Both the position numbers and the translations under genes were made by a program. The notes under the pieces were generated by a model. The model saw nothing but the letters and a program-made list of their open reading frames with translations, was not told the DNA's origin and did not search any database. DNA of 11,646 bases. Origin: Anaerolineae bacterium (lineage in GTDB: Bacteria > Chloroflexota > Anaerolineae > JAADDB01). Location of the stretch: the NCBI GenBank assembly GCA_015489285.1, contig WGAA01000356.1:1-11646 (forward strand), read 5' to 3'. Shown here piece after piece: positions 5,664 to 11,646 of this stretch (within the stretch, counting starts at the first letter, position 1; each line of letters opens with the position of its first letter).

Positions 5664-7018
5664 CGTCGTACCTCGAAATCCGGTGGGGTCTTGCGGCGCA
5701 ATCGGGCCGCGTTTGCGTGGGCCGTCAGACCTTCGGCCTGGGCCAGGATCTCCGCGGCTTCGACGACACTCTCCATCCCCCCCTCGTTGAGGGCGACGAC
5801 GGAGGTGATTTTGACGAAATCGAGGACGTTGACCGGGCTGGCGAAGCGGGCCGAGCGCCCGGTGGGCATGGAGTGAGAAGGTCCGGCGACGTAGTCCCCA
5901 AGGACCTCGAAGGAGAATTCGCCCACGAAGATGCCCCCCGCGTTGCGTATCGCGCCCACCAGGTCCCAGGGGTCGACGAGGGAGAGACACAGGTGTTCGG
6001 GGGCGAACTCGTTGGCCACATCCACGGCCTCGGCCAGATCCCGCGTGATGACGATGCCCCCCCTGTGGGCCAGGGCCTCGCGGATGATGTCCGCGCGATC
6101 CAGCCGGGCCAGTTGTTTCTCCACCTCCTGTTGCACGAACCCGGCGAAGGTGCGGTTGGGCGTCAGGAGGATGGCCGTGGCCAGCACGTCGTGTTCGGCC
6201 TGGGCCAACAGGTCGGCCGCGACCCAGGCGGGGTTTGCCGTCTCGTCCGCGATGATGACCGTTTCCGTGGGTCCGAGGAGGGCCTCGATCCCCACGTCGC
6301 CGAACACCTGCTTCTTCGCCAGGGTGACGAACAGGTTCCCCGGCCCCACGATCTTGTCCACCCGGGGGAGGGTCTCCGTGCCGTAGGCCATCGCGGCGAC
6401 GGCCTGGGCCCCTCCCACCGCGAACACCCGGTCCACCCCGGCAATGTCCGCAGCGACCAGGGTGACGGGGGCTACCCGGCCGTCCTCCCGTCGCGGCGGG
6501 GTGCACATGACGATCTCCTCCACGCCGGCCACGCGCGCGGGGATGGCCGTCATGAGGACGGTGGAGGGGAGGGGCGCGGTCCCGCCGGGCACGTAGAGGC
6601 CCACCCGCTCCAGGGGACGGACGATCTGGCCCAGCCCCCCTTCCGTTTTCCAGTCCATCCAGCCGGTGACGGGCTGTTTGCGGTGGAAGTGTTCGATCCG
6701 CTCGGCCGCGTATTCGAGCGCGGCGATGACGTCGGAGGGGACGTGATCGTAGGCGGCCTCGATCTCCTCCAGGGGGACTTCCAGGTAGGCGGGGGTCACG
6801 CGGTCGGCCCGTTCCGTCCACGCGCGCAGGGCTTCATCCCCCCGCTCCCGCACGTCCCGGATGATGCGACGTACCGCCTCCTCCGGGGTCAAATCCTCGC
6901 CGAACACCTGACGGATGCCCGCGCGCACCCGTTCGGGTACGGGCCATTCGTCCCAGGAACGGCGTTTGAGAATCGTCTTCTTGGCTTCTTCCAGGGTGTA
7001 AATGGGGATGACGCTCAT
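5660..7018 (-). CDS. hisD: Histidinol dehydrogenase
   Basis: HisD catalyses the last two steps of histidine synthesis, L-histidinol to L-histidinal to L-histidine, with two NAD+. The 452-aa length is slightly above the usual 430. Zinc ligands expected from E. coli HisD are all visible: Q273 and H276 in AQAEHD, D375 in GDYVAGPSH, and H434 in TAHANAAR. The catalytic pair is E341-H342 in FAPEHL. YVPGGTAPLPSTVLM (142-156) and DKIVGPGN (221-228) are typical nucleotide and substrate segments. ATG 7018 overlaps the hisG stop (ATGA). The stop overlaps the phosphatase start in the same way. All key residues are intact, so activity is expected. Confidence 0.98.
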   Translation of the reverse strand: MSVIPIYTLEEAKKTILKRRSWDEWPVPERVRAGIRQVFGEDLTPEEAVRRIIRDVRERGDEALRAWTERADRVTPAYLEVPLEEIEAAYDHVPSDVIAALEYAAERIEHFHRKQPVTGWMDWKTEGGLGQIVRPLERVGLYVPGGTAPLPSTVLMTAIPARVAGVEEIVMCTPPRREDGRVAPVTLVAADIAGVDRVFAVGGAQAVAAMAYGTETLPRVDKIVGPGNLFVTLAKKQVFGDVGIEALLGPTETVIIADETANPAWVAADLLAQAEHDVLATAILLTPNRTFAGFVQQEVEKQLARLDRADIIREALAHRGGIVITRDLAEAVDVANEFAPEHLCLSLVDPWDLVGAIRNAGGIFVGEFSFEVLGDYVAGPSHSMPTGRSARFASPVNVLDFVKITSVVALNEGGMESVVEAAEILAQAEGLTAHANAARLRRKTPPDFEVRR

Positions 7019-7650
7019 AGGGCCTCCTGAATTTGCTCCAGTATGCGACCGATGCGTTGTTCCTTGAGCCGATAGCTCGCCCGGTTGGCGATGAGGACGG
7101 CCTGGGATTCCATGATGACACGGACTTCCACGAGGCCGTTTTCGCGCAGTGTCCGCCCCGTCTGCACCAGGTCCACGATGACGTCGGAGAGGCCGACAAG
7201 GGGACCCAGTTCCACGGAGCCCTGCAGGGGGATGATTTCCGGGGAGACGCCCCGCGCGTGGAAGTATTGCAAGGTCAGGTTGGGATATTTGGTGGCGACC
7301 CGGGGGTTGGGGTTGAGGCGGAGGGAATGGTACGCGTCGACCCGTTCCCGGGGGACCGCGACGCTCAGCCGGCAGTGACCGAAGGGGAGGAGCAGGGGTT
7401 CGTACACGTCGAAGGTCCCCTCGCGCAGGATGTCGAGCCCGACGATGCCCAGGTCCGCGACGCCGTGTTCCACGTACACGGGGACGTCGCCCGGTTTCGC
7501 CAGGAGGAAGTCCACGTCGGGTTCGGCCCCGGGGAGGATGAGGGCTCGGGAGGGGTAGGTCTCTTCCCGGGGGAAAAGACCGGCCCGCTGGAGCAACTTG
7601 CGGGCATCGGCTTCGAGACGTCCTTTGGCCAGGGCGATGCGGATACTCAT
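7015..7650 (-). CDS. hisG: ATP phosphoribosyltransferase, short form
   Basis: HisG condenses ATP and PRPP to phosphoribosyl-ATP, the committed step of histidine synthesis. At 211 aa it is the short form, which lacks the C-terminal regulatory domain and needs HisZ as partner; hisZ lies immediately upstream. The family signature runs from E147 to L168, with key positions G153, S155, D160, T164, G165 and T167, all matching. The start MSIRIALAKGRL is standard. The ATG is 3 nt after the hisZ stop, and a purine-rich GGAGGAGGGGG stretch in the end of hisZ serves as ribosome site. The complex is expected to be a HisG/HisZ hetero-oligomer inhibited by histidine, as known for the family. Confidence 0.97.
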   Translation of the reverse strand: MSIRIALAKGRLEADARKLLQRAGLFPREETYPSRALILPGAEPDVDFLLAKPGDVPVYVEHGVADLGIVGLDILREGTFDVYEPLLLPFGHCRLSVAVPRERVDAYHSLRLNPNPRVATKYPNLTLQYFHARGVSPEIIPLQGSVELGPLVGLSDVIVDLVQTGRTLRENGLVEVRVIMESQAVLIANRASYRLKEQRIGRILEQIQEAL

Positions 7651-7653
7651 GGG

Positions 7654-8892
7654 CTATTCCCCCTCCTCCCAGGTACGAATGTCCTCGCCGTACCAGAAGG
7701 CGCGCGGGATCTTCAAACGCCGGGCGTAGGCCCATACCTCCTCCGGGGAGGTGGCCGTGTAGAGCCAGGCGACACTGTGCCCGCTGTGCCGCAACGCGTC
7801 GACCCGGGCCAGGTTCTCCTCGGTCACCGGGCCGCCGACGACCACATCGGGCGTCCAGCGGGGGAGAGGCGCTCGCTGGGCTTCCCGAGCGCGCAGGGCC
7901 CGGTCCAGCGCGATGGCAAACCCGACCGCAGGTTGCGGGGGGCCGAACTTCCCCACGAGATCGTCGTAGCGTCCTCCGCTGAGGAGGGAGACCCCTAGCC
8001 CGGGCACGAACCCCTCGAAGGTGATGTCCGTGTAATAGGCCATCCCCCGCACCTCTGCCAGGTCCAGGGTGACGTAGGGGATGATGCCGTGGATGTCCAG
8101 GACGCGCTTGAGCGCGTGCAGGCGGTCCAGGGCCGCTTCCATGCGCGCGTTGAGGGCGATCTCCCGGGCTTGAAGGAGAACGTCCTCGCCACCGTGGAGG
8201 TAGGGGAGCCGGAGGAGCGCCTGCCGCGCGGGCCCCTGAATCCCCCAGCGGGTGATGAAACGTTGCACGTCGGGCGCGCTTTTGCGGTCGAGCGCGGAGC
8301 GGAGTTCGTCCGCGGCCTTGGGGGGCAGGTTGAGCGCGTCCAGAAGCCCCCGGAAGAATTCCATCTGGCCCAGGACGAGGCGAAAGTCGCGCAGGTTCAG
8401 CGCGTGAAAGGATTCCACGGCCAGGGCCAGGATCTCCCCGTCCCCCTCTACAGAGGCGACGCCGATGAGCTCGACACCGGCCTGGTAGAATTCCCGCTGC
8501 AGGCCGGCTCGGGGTTCGTTGTAGCGGAAGACCTGACCGCTGTAGAAGAAGCGCTGGGGAAAGGGCTGGTCGAAGAGCTTGCTACCGACGAGCCGGGCCG
8601 TGGGGATGGTCATGTCCGGGCGGAGGACCAGCATCTTCCCATCCCGGTCGAAGAAGCGATACATCTGCTCCTGGAGGAGGGGCCCTGCGCCCGTGTTCAG
8701 CGTTTCCGCGTACTCGAACGTGGGGGGGATGAATTCCGTGTACCCCCAGCGGCGGAACACGCCCCGGAGGGTTTCTGCCACGGCACGCAAGTGGGCTGCT
8801 TCTTCCCAGAAGCGGTCGATGATGCCGTGGGGCAGAGGCCACCCGGGCGGCCGATGTCCGTTAGAGAGTCCGATGTCCTTGCGCCAATCCAT
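7654..8892 (-). CDS. hisZ: ATP phosphoribosyltransferase regulatory subunit
   Basis: HisZ is a catalytically silent histidyl-tRNA synthetase paralogue that binds histidine and activates short-form HisG. The 412-aa protein shows the class II core: WGYTEFIPPTFEYAETL (motif 1 region), LRPDMTIPTARL, then FFYSGQVFRYNEPRAG (motif 2 region) and GVELIG. The C-terminal SGGRYDDLVGKFG and AVGFAIALDRAL segments match the class II motif 3 area. A true HisS is less likely because LRPDMT replaces the LRPEGT of aminoacylating enzymes, the HisRS anticodon-binding domain looks shortened, and hisG (short form) and hisD follow directly. The ATG at 8892 has only weak upstream ribosome sites (GGGAAAG). A 68-bp gap separates it from the kinase gene upstream. 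Confidence 0.95.
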   Translation of the reverse strand: MDWRKDIGLSNGHRPPGWPLPHGIIDRFWEEAAHLRAVAETLRGVFRRWGYTEFIPPTFEYAETLNTGAGPLLQEQMYRFFDRDGKMLVLRPDMTIPTARLVGSKLFDQPFPQRFFYSGQVFRYNEPRAGLQREFYQAGVELIGVASVEGDGEILALAVESFHALNLRDFRLVLGQMEFFRGLLDALNLPPKAADELRSALDRKSAPDVQRFITRWGIQGPARQALLRLPYLHGGEDVLLQAREIALNARMEAALDRLHALKRVLDIHGIIPYVTLDLAEVRGMAYYTDITFEGFVPGLGVSLLSGGRYDDLVGKFGPPQPAVGFAIALDRALRAREAQRAPLPRWTPDVVVGGPVTEENLARVDALRHSGHSVAWLYTATSPEEVWAYARRLKIPRAFWYGEDIRTWEEGE

Positions 8893-8934
8893 GAGTGCTT
8901 TCCCGGTCTCCGATCTTCAATCTCCCACCCTTCC

Positions 8935-8964
8935 AGTGTATCACAAAGGAAAATCGGGCATCAA
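8935..8964 (-). promoter_or_regulatory. Candidate promoter for hisZ-hisG-hisD-phosphatase
   Basis: On the minus strand, TTGATG (8964-8959) and TACACT (8940-8935) are separated by 18 bp, four of six matches each to the sigma70-type consensus. It lies 43 nt before the hisZ ATG and overlaps the end of the kinase gene. No attenuator or His-codon leader peptide was seen. The alternative is read-through from the kinase. Confidence 0.35.
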
Positions 8965-11126
8965 AGCGGGGCCTGGGGCAAGCGCAGGATGAAGGTGGTC
9001 CCGCGACCGGGGACGCTTTCCACCTGCACACTGCCCCCGAGGCGGGCCATGAGGGTCTTCACCCACCAGAGACCGAATCCCAGCTTGTGGGGTTTCGTCC
9101 CCCGCCGGGGGGAGACCGCGAAGTCGAAGATGCGGTCCTGGAGCTCCCGAGGGATGCCCGGGCCGCTGTCCCGCACCCGGATTTCGACCCCGTCCCCGAC
9201 CCGTCGGCCCGTGATGTGGAGTTCGCCCTCCCCCTCCATGGCCTCGACCGCGTTCTGGATGAGGTTGACGAAGACGAGGGTCAGGCTCTGGCGTCCTGCC
9301 ATGACGGGGGGCAGATCCTCCAGGGCCGCAACGTGGACCCGAAGGGTGGGGGGAAGGGGGACCGCGTCCAGCGCGTCTCGGACGCACTCGTGAAGGTGGA
9401 CGGGGCCCCGTTGAATGGGGCGCAGGAGGACGAGGCTATCGCGCACGTGCCGCAGGGCGTCCCGCGCGCTTTCCTGGATGGCGGCCAGCGTGTGGGCCAG
9501 ATAGGGGTCCTCTGCCAGTATGTCCGCGTATTTCTCCTGGATGGCTTCCACGCGGACGGGGATGGTACCGACTTTGTTGTTCAGGTGGTGGAGGACGTTG
9601 GCCGCGATGTCCCCCAGGGCTGCGAACGTCTCGGCCACCGCGTGTTGTTCCTGGGCGGCCTGGAGTTCGGCCTGACGCCGCGCGTTGTGCACGGCCAGAG
9701 CCGCGTAGTGCCCCAGGATGGAGAGCACTTTCTTGTCCCAGTCGGATGTGTCGAAGTCCACCGTGTCCGCGGCCGCGGCGTACAGGGTGAACGCGCCCAC
9801 GGGTTCGGCGGCGTCACCGGCCAGGAGGGGGACGACGAGCGCAGCCCCCCATCCCTGTTCCCGCGCCAGGTCCGGCCGGTAGAAGCGGGGATCCTGCCGC
9901 ACGTCCGGGGAGGTGACGGGACCGCGGGAACGTACGGCTTCTCCGGCCAGGCTGCCCTGCACGGGGATGCGGTCTCCGGGAGGGTGTTCCGGGCTGTGCG
10001 CGGTGAGCACCAGGTGTTGCTCTTCCAGAAGCCATATGGCCGCGGCCTTCCCGTCGAGGAGTTCCAGCGCCCGCCGGATGATGTGCTCCAGGACGACGTC
10101 CAGGGAGTCGGTGAGGACTTTCCAGGCGATGTCCTGGAGGGCGTCGAGGAGGCGCGCTTCCTGGATGGCGATGACGGCCTGGGTGGCCAGCGCCTGGAGG
10201 AGTTGGCTGTCTTCCTCGTCGAACGCGGCCACCCGAGGGCTTTCCAGGTTGATGACCCCCTCCAGTCGCCCGTTCGCCCCGATGAGGGGCACGGCCAGCT
10301 CGGACCGCATTTCCAGGTCGTAATCCAGGGGGTAGTAGATGCGGGACCAGGGGGAGAGGCGCACGTCGTCGATGCACAGGGGTTGTCGGTGTTTGGCGAC
10401 CCACCCGGTGATGCTGGTGGTGTTGATGGGAAGGGATTCCACCGCGGGCCGACTCAGGCGTTCCCCCGCGATGGCCTTGGTCACCAAATTCTGGCCGGAG
10501 GGGTCGACGAGGCGCAGGATGCCGTACCGGGCATGGGTGACTTCGAGGGCCATGGAGAGGATGGCTTCCAGGGTGTCCTGAAGGCGCAGACGGGAGGAGA
10601 TGAGCATGCCCGCCCGTCGCAGCCGCTCCAACCCCTCCCAGGGGCGGCGCTTTTCCCCGCGTTCGGGGCGCGAGGGGAAGGCGCGGTGCAGGGCCAGGGT
10701 GGTCAAATGGGCCAGGCTTTCCGCCACGAGGAGGTGGTCCCCCGCGGGCGGGGAGGGCGTCCGCCAGAGGAAGCCCAACACGCCCAGGGGACGTTCCCCC
10801 CGCATAAGGGGATAGCAGCTCAGGGCCCCCTGGGAGGTGACTGTGTGCAGCGGGGATCGGTCACGAAGGGCCCGGGTGCCCCACCCTTCCTCGGCGAAGA
10901 TGGCTTCCGGCGCGGGGAGGGGGCCCGTGCCCAGGTGCAGGGGGGTGTGCCCGGGGAGGACATCCTCCAGGAGGTGGACGAACACCGCGCGTGCGGGCGT
11001 GATGTTCAGGGCCTGCTCCGCGACCCGGCGCAGCGTGCCTTCCAGGTCCCCGCTGTTGGGTCCCATCTGTTCGATGTACGTTGCCAGTCGGTTGAGCTCC
11101 CTGAGCGCGGAGGTCATGGATGTCAT
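8961..11126 (-). CDS. Soluble multi-GAF sensor histidine kinase
   Basis: The 721-aa protein has no membrane segment or signal peptide, so it senses a cytoplasmic signal. The order is a degenerate GAF (about 28-147), a second GAF (about 180-325; WVAKHRQPL...AVPLIGANGRLEGVINLES), a third GAF (about 342-482; VVPLLAG...GAFTLYA), a coiled connector, then a kinase core. The H-box has H513 in VLHHLNNKVG, the N-box is NLIQNAVEAM (621-630), G1 is RDSGPGIP (652-659), the F-box is around IFDFAVS and G2 is GFGLWWVK (683-690). It autophosphorylates on His and passes phosphate to a response regulator, but none is encoded in the window. The residue after the phospho-acceptor His is His rather than the usual Glu/Asp. 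The ATG at 11126 is taken; another in-frame ATG lies at 11117. It is co-directional with hisZ 68 bp downstream. The ligand cannot be inferred. Confidence 0.95.
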   Translation of the reverse strand: MTSMTSALRELNRLATYIEQMGPNSGDLEGTLRRVAEQALNITPARAVFVHLLEDVLPGHTPLHLGTGPLPAPEAIFAEEGWGTRALRDRSPLHTVTSQGALSCYPLMRGERPLGVLGFLWRTPSPPAGDHLLVAESLAHLTTLALHRAFPSRPERGEKRRPWEGLERLRRAGMLISSRLRLQDTLEAILSMALEVTHARYGILRLVDPSGQNLVTKAIAGERLSRPAVESLPINTTSITGWVAKHRQPLCIDDVRLSPWSRIYYPLDYDLEMRSELAVPLIGANGRLEGVINLESPRVAAFDEEDSQLLQALATQAVIAIQEARLLDALQDIAWKVLTDSLDVVLEHIIRRALELLDGKAAAIWLLEEQHLVLTAHSPEHPPGDRIPVQGSLAGEAVRSRGPVTSPDVRQDPRFYRPDLAREQGWGAALVVPLLAGDAAEPVGAFTLYAAAADTVDFDTSDWDKKVLSILGHYAALAVHNARRQAELQAAQEQHAVAETFAALGDIAANVLHHLNNKVGTIPVRVEAIQEKYADILAEDPYLAHTLAAIQESARDALRHVRDSLVLLRPIQRGPVHLHECVRDALDAVPLPPTLRVHVAALEDLPPVMAGRQSLTLVFVNLIQNAVEAMEGEGELHITGRRVGDGVEIRVRDSGPGIPRELQDRIFDFAVSPRRGTKPHKLGFGLWWVKTLMARLGGSVQVESVPGRGTTFILRLPQAPL

Positions 11127-11188
11127 TGGGTTCCCACCCTTGCCACATATGCCTGTACTCGCGGCGAGATTCGGTGGAGACTTCCGAC

Positions 11189-11223
11189 GTCATTCGTCAT
11201 TCGTCACCCGTCATGCGTCAGGC
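11189..11223 (+). repeat. Heptamer tandem repeat cluster 1 (5 units, GTCANNC)
   Basis: Five contiguous 7-bp units begin GTCA and end in C. The first two are identical (GTCATTC) and the rest differ at positions 5-6. Confidence 0.85.
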
Positions 11224-11258
11224 GCCGGTGAGGACGTCGGCACTGGAAGCGCAATGAC

Positions 11259-11286
11259 GTGATGCGTGATTCGTAATGCGTAACTT
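11259..11286 (+). repeat. Heptamer tandem repeat cluster 2 (4 units, GTRATNC-like)
   Basis: Four contiguous 7-bp units are of the type GTGATGC/GTAATGC, the last one diverged. The cluster starts exactly 70 bp (ten heptads) after cluster 1 and in the same orientation. Confidence 0.75.
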
Positions 11287-11333
11287 GAAGATAAGTTGGC
11301 TTTGTAGAGTTCACTTTGTCTTCGAGCTAGGCA

Positions 11334-11375
11334 GTTACTCGTTACTCGTCACTCGTTAGCCGTAGGCCGCAGGCC
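11334..11375 (+). repeat. Heptamer tandem repeat cluster 3 (6 units, GTTACTC to GCAGGCC)
   Basis: Six contiguous 7-bp units begin with two identical GTTACTC copies and drift stepwise to GTAGGCC and GCAGGCC. This is typical of a decaying tandem array. Confidence 0.8.
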
Positions 11376-11388
11376 TTCGCTAGGATGA

Positions 11389-11420
11389 GCCGGGCGGTTT
11401 AGCGCCCGGCGCTGCCGGGC
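11389..11420. other. Three-arm alternative hairpin
   Basis: GCCGGGCG (11389-11396) pairs perfectly with CGCCCGGC (11403-11410) over a 6-nt loop. The same right arm (11404-11410) can instead pair with GCCGGGC at 11414-11420 over a 3-nt loop. The two stems exclude each other, on RNA from either strand. Confidence 0.6.
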
Positions 11421-11441
11421 CGACCTCGTCCTCGTACCCCC

Positions 11442-11469
11442 CTTAATCGTTAATCGTCAATCGTTAATC
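11442..11469 (+). repeat. Heptamer tandem repeat cluster 4 (4 units, GTTAATC)
   Basis: Four contiguous units of GTTAATC type occur, the first with C at position 1 and the third with C at position 3. A weaker fifth unit follows. Confidence 0.85.
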
Positions 11470-11490
11470 GTTGTCTTTCCACGCCGGCTG

Positions 11491-11518
11491 ATTACTCGTT
11501 ACTCGTGACTCGTTAAAG
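11491..11518 (+). repeat. Heptamer tandem repeat cluster 5 (4 units, GTTACTC)
   Basis: Three good units (ATTACTC, GTTACTC, GTGACTC) and one diverged unit occur. The unit type is the same as at the start of cluster 3, and it lies exactly seven heptads (49 bp) after the start of cluster 4. Confidence 0.75.
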
Positions 11519-11546
11519 GTACCACACGTGAGGCGGGGTTTGTCAA
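11516..11546 (-). promoter_or_regulatory. Candidate sigma70-type promoter reading toward the kinase
   Basis: On the minus strand a consensus TTGACA (11546-11541) is followed 19 bp later by TACCTT (11521-11516), preceded by TGG as in extended -10 elements. The -35 is perfect, the -10 is three of six and the spacer is long. If real, transcripts would carry a leader of roughly 380 nt through the repeats and the alternative hairpin before the kinase ATG. Confidence 0.4.
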
Positions 11547-11646
11547 GATCGCGCGAATGACGGCCTTCACCTTCTTCTCTTCCGAATGCGGGGCAGGAGA
11601 TAAGGGCTTGACCTGGATTTCCGACGTTTCCGTGACTTCGGAAGTC

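Larger units (their letters stand above)
11127..11646. other. Gene-free 520-bp spacer upstream of the histidine kinase
   Basis: I find no supportable coding sequence in any frame. The region holds five clusters of degenerate 7-bp tandem repeats, a GC-rich alternative hairpin, a candidate minus-strand promoter, a repeated 9-mer TTCCGACGT (11182-11190 and 11619-11627) and a small inverted repeat at the window edge. It is visibly more AT-rich in places than the surrounding genes. Confidence 0.7.

Noticed and set aside
5717..7998. Two long plus-strand frames (437 and 321 codons) opposite hisD, hisG and hisZ
   Set aside because: They are antisense shadows of three genes with intact catalytic motifs.
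8895..11231. 778-codon plus-strand open frame opposite the histidine kinase
   Set aside because: Its translation is low-complexity Gly/Arg/Pro/Val-rich with no recognisable domain. The minus strand encodes a complete GAF/kinase protein. Long antisense frames are expected at this GC content.
11389..11420. Intrinsic terminator of the kinase region
   Set aside because: There is no T-run on either strand after the stem, and it lies far upstream of the kinase start rather than after a gene.
11189..11518. CRISPR array
   Set aside because: Units are 7 bp and directly adjacent, with no spacer of constant length and no conserved 25-40 bp repeat.

Overview
This is a GC-rich, densely packed bacterial chromosome segment. 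The gene mix is two tightly overlapping operons, short-form HisG with HisZ, a soluble multi-GAF histidine kinase, a DUF422-like membrane protein and a AAA+/VWA metal chelatase. Together with degenerate 7-bp tandem repeats in the spacer, this suggests a (possibly thermophilic) member of the Chloroflexota, but that assignment is inference and cannot be proved from the window.

Layout. Positions 35-790 (+) encode a polytopic membrane protein resembling carotenoid-biosynthesis (DUF422/CruF-like) proteins. A 116-bp spacer with a strong hairpin follows. Positions 907-5153 (+) form one apparent operon with gene junctions of -4, +2 and -4 bp: enoyl-CoA hydratase, GNAT acetyltransferase, a Mg/Co-chelatase-type AAA+ ATPase whose VWA half lies in the -1 frame, and an EamA/DMT transporter. 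A 21-bp convergent gap separates this from a minus-strand block: sensor histidine kinase (11126-8961), hisZ (8892-7654), hisG (7650-7015), hisD (7018-5660) and a low-molecular-weight phosphatase (5663-5175). The last 520 bp (11127-11646) carry no gene but hold clustered heptamer repeats, a three-arm alternative hairpin and a candidate minus-strand promoter.

How the genes work together. HisZ and HisG form the first, feedback-controlled step of histidine synthesis, and HisD performs the last. The phosphatase is translationally coupled to hisD. The chelatase gene is the most interesting object. The AAA+ reading frame runs into a run of seven A's read as A_AAA_AAA. A GGAGG sequence lies 10 nt upstream and a GC stem-loop lies downstream. 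The -1 frame then continues without a start codon through an acidic/proline linker into a VWA domain with a complete MIDAS. This looks like a programmed -1 frameshift that makes a short AAA-only subunit (382 aa) and a long AAA+VWA subunit (688 aa) from one gene. That arrangement has been proposed in the literature for chlD-type cobalt chelatase genes, so this is probably a new instance of a described mechanism and not a wholly new system.
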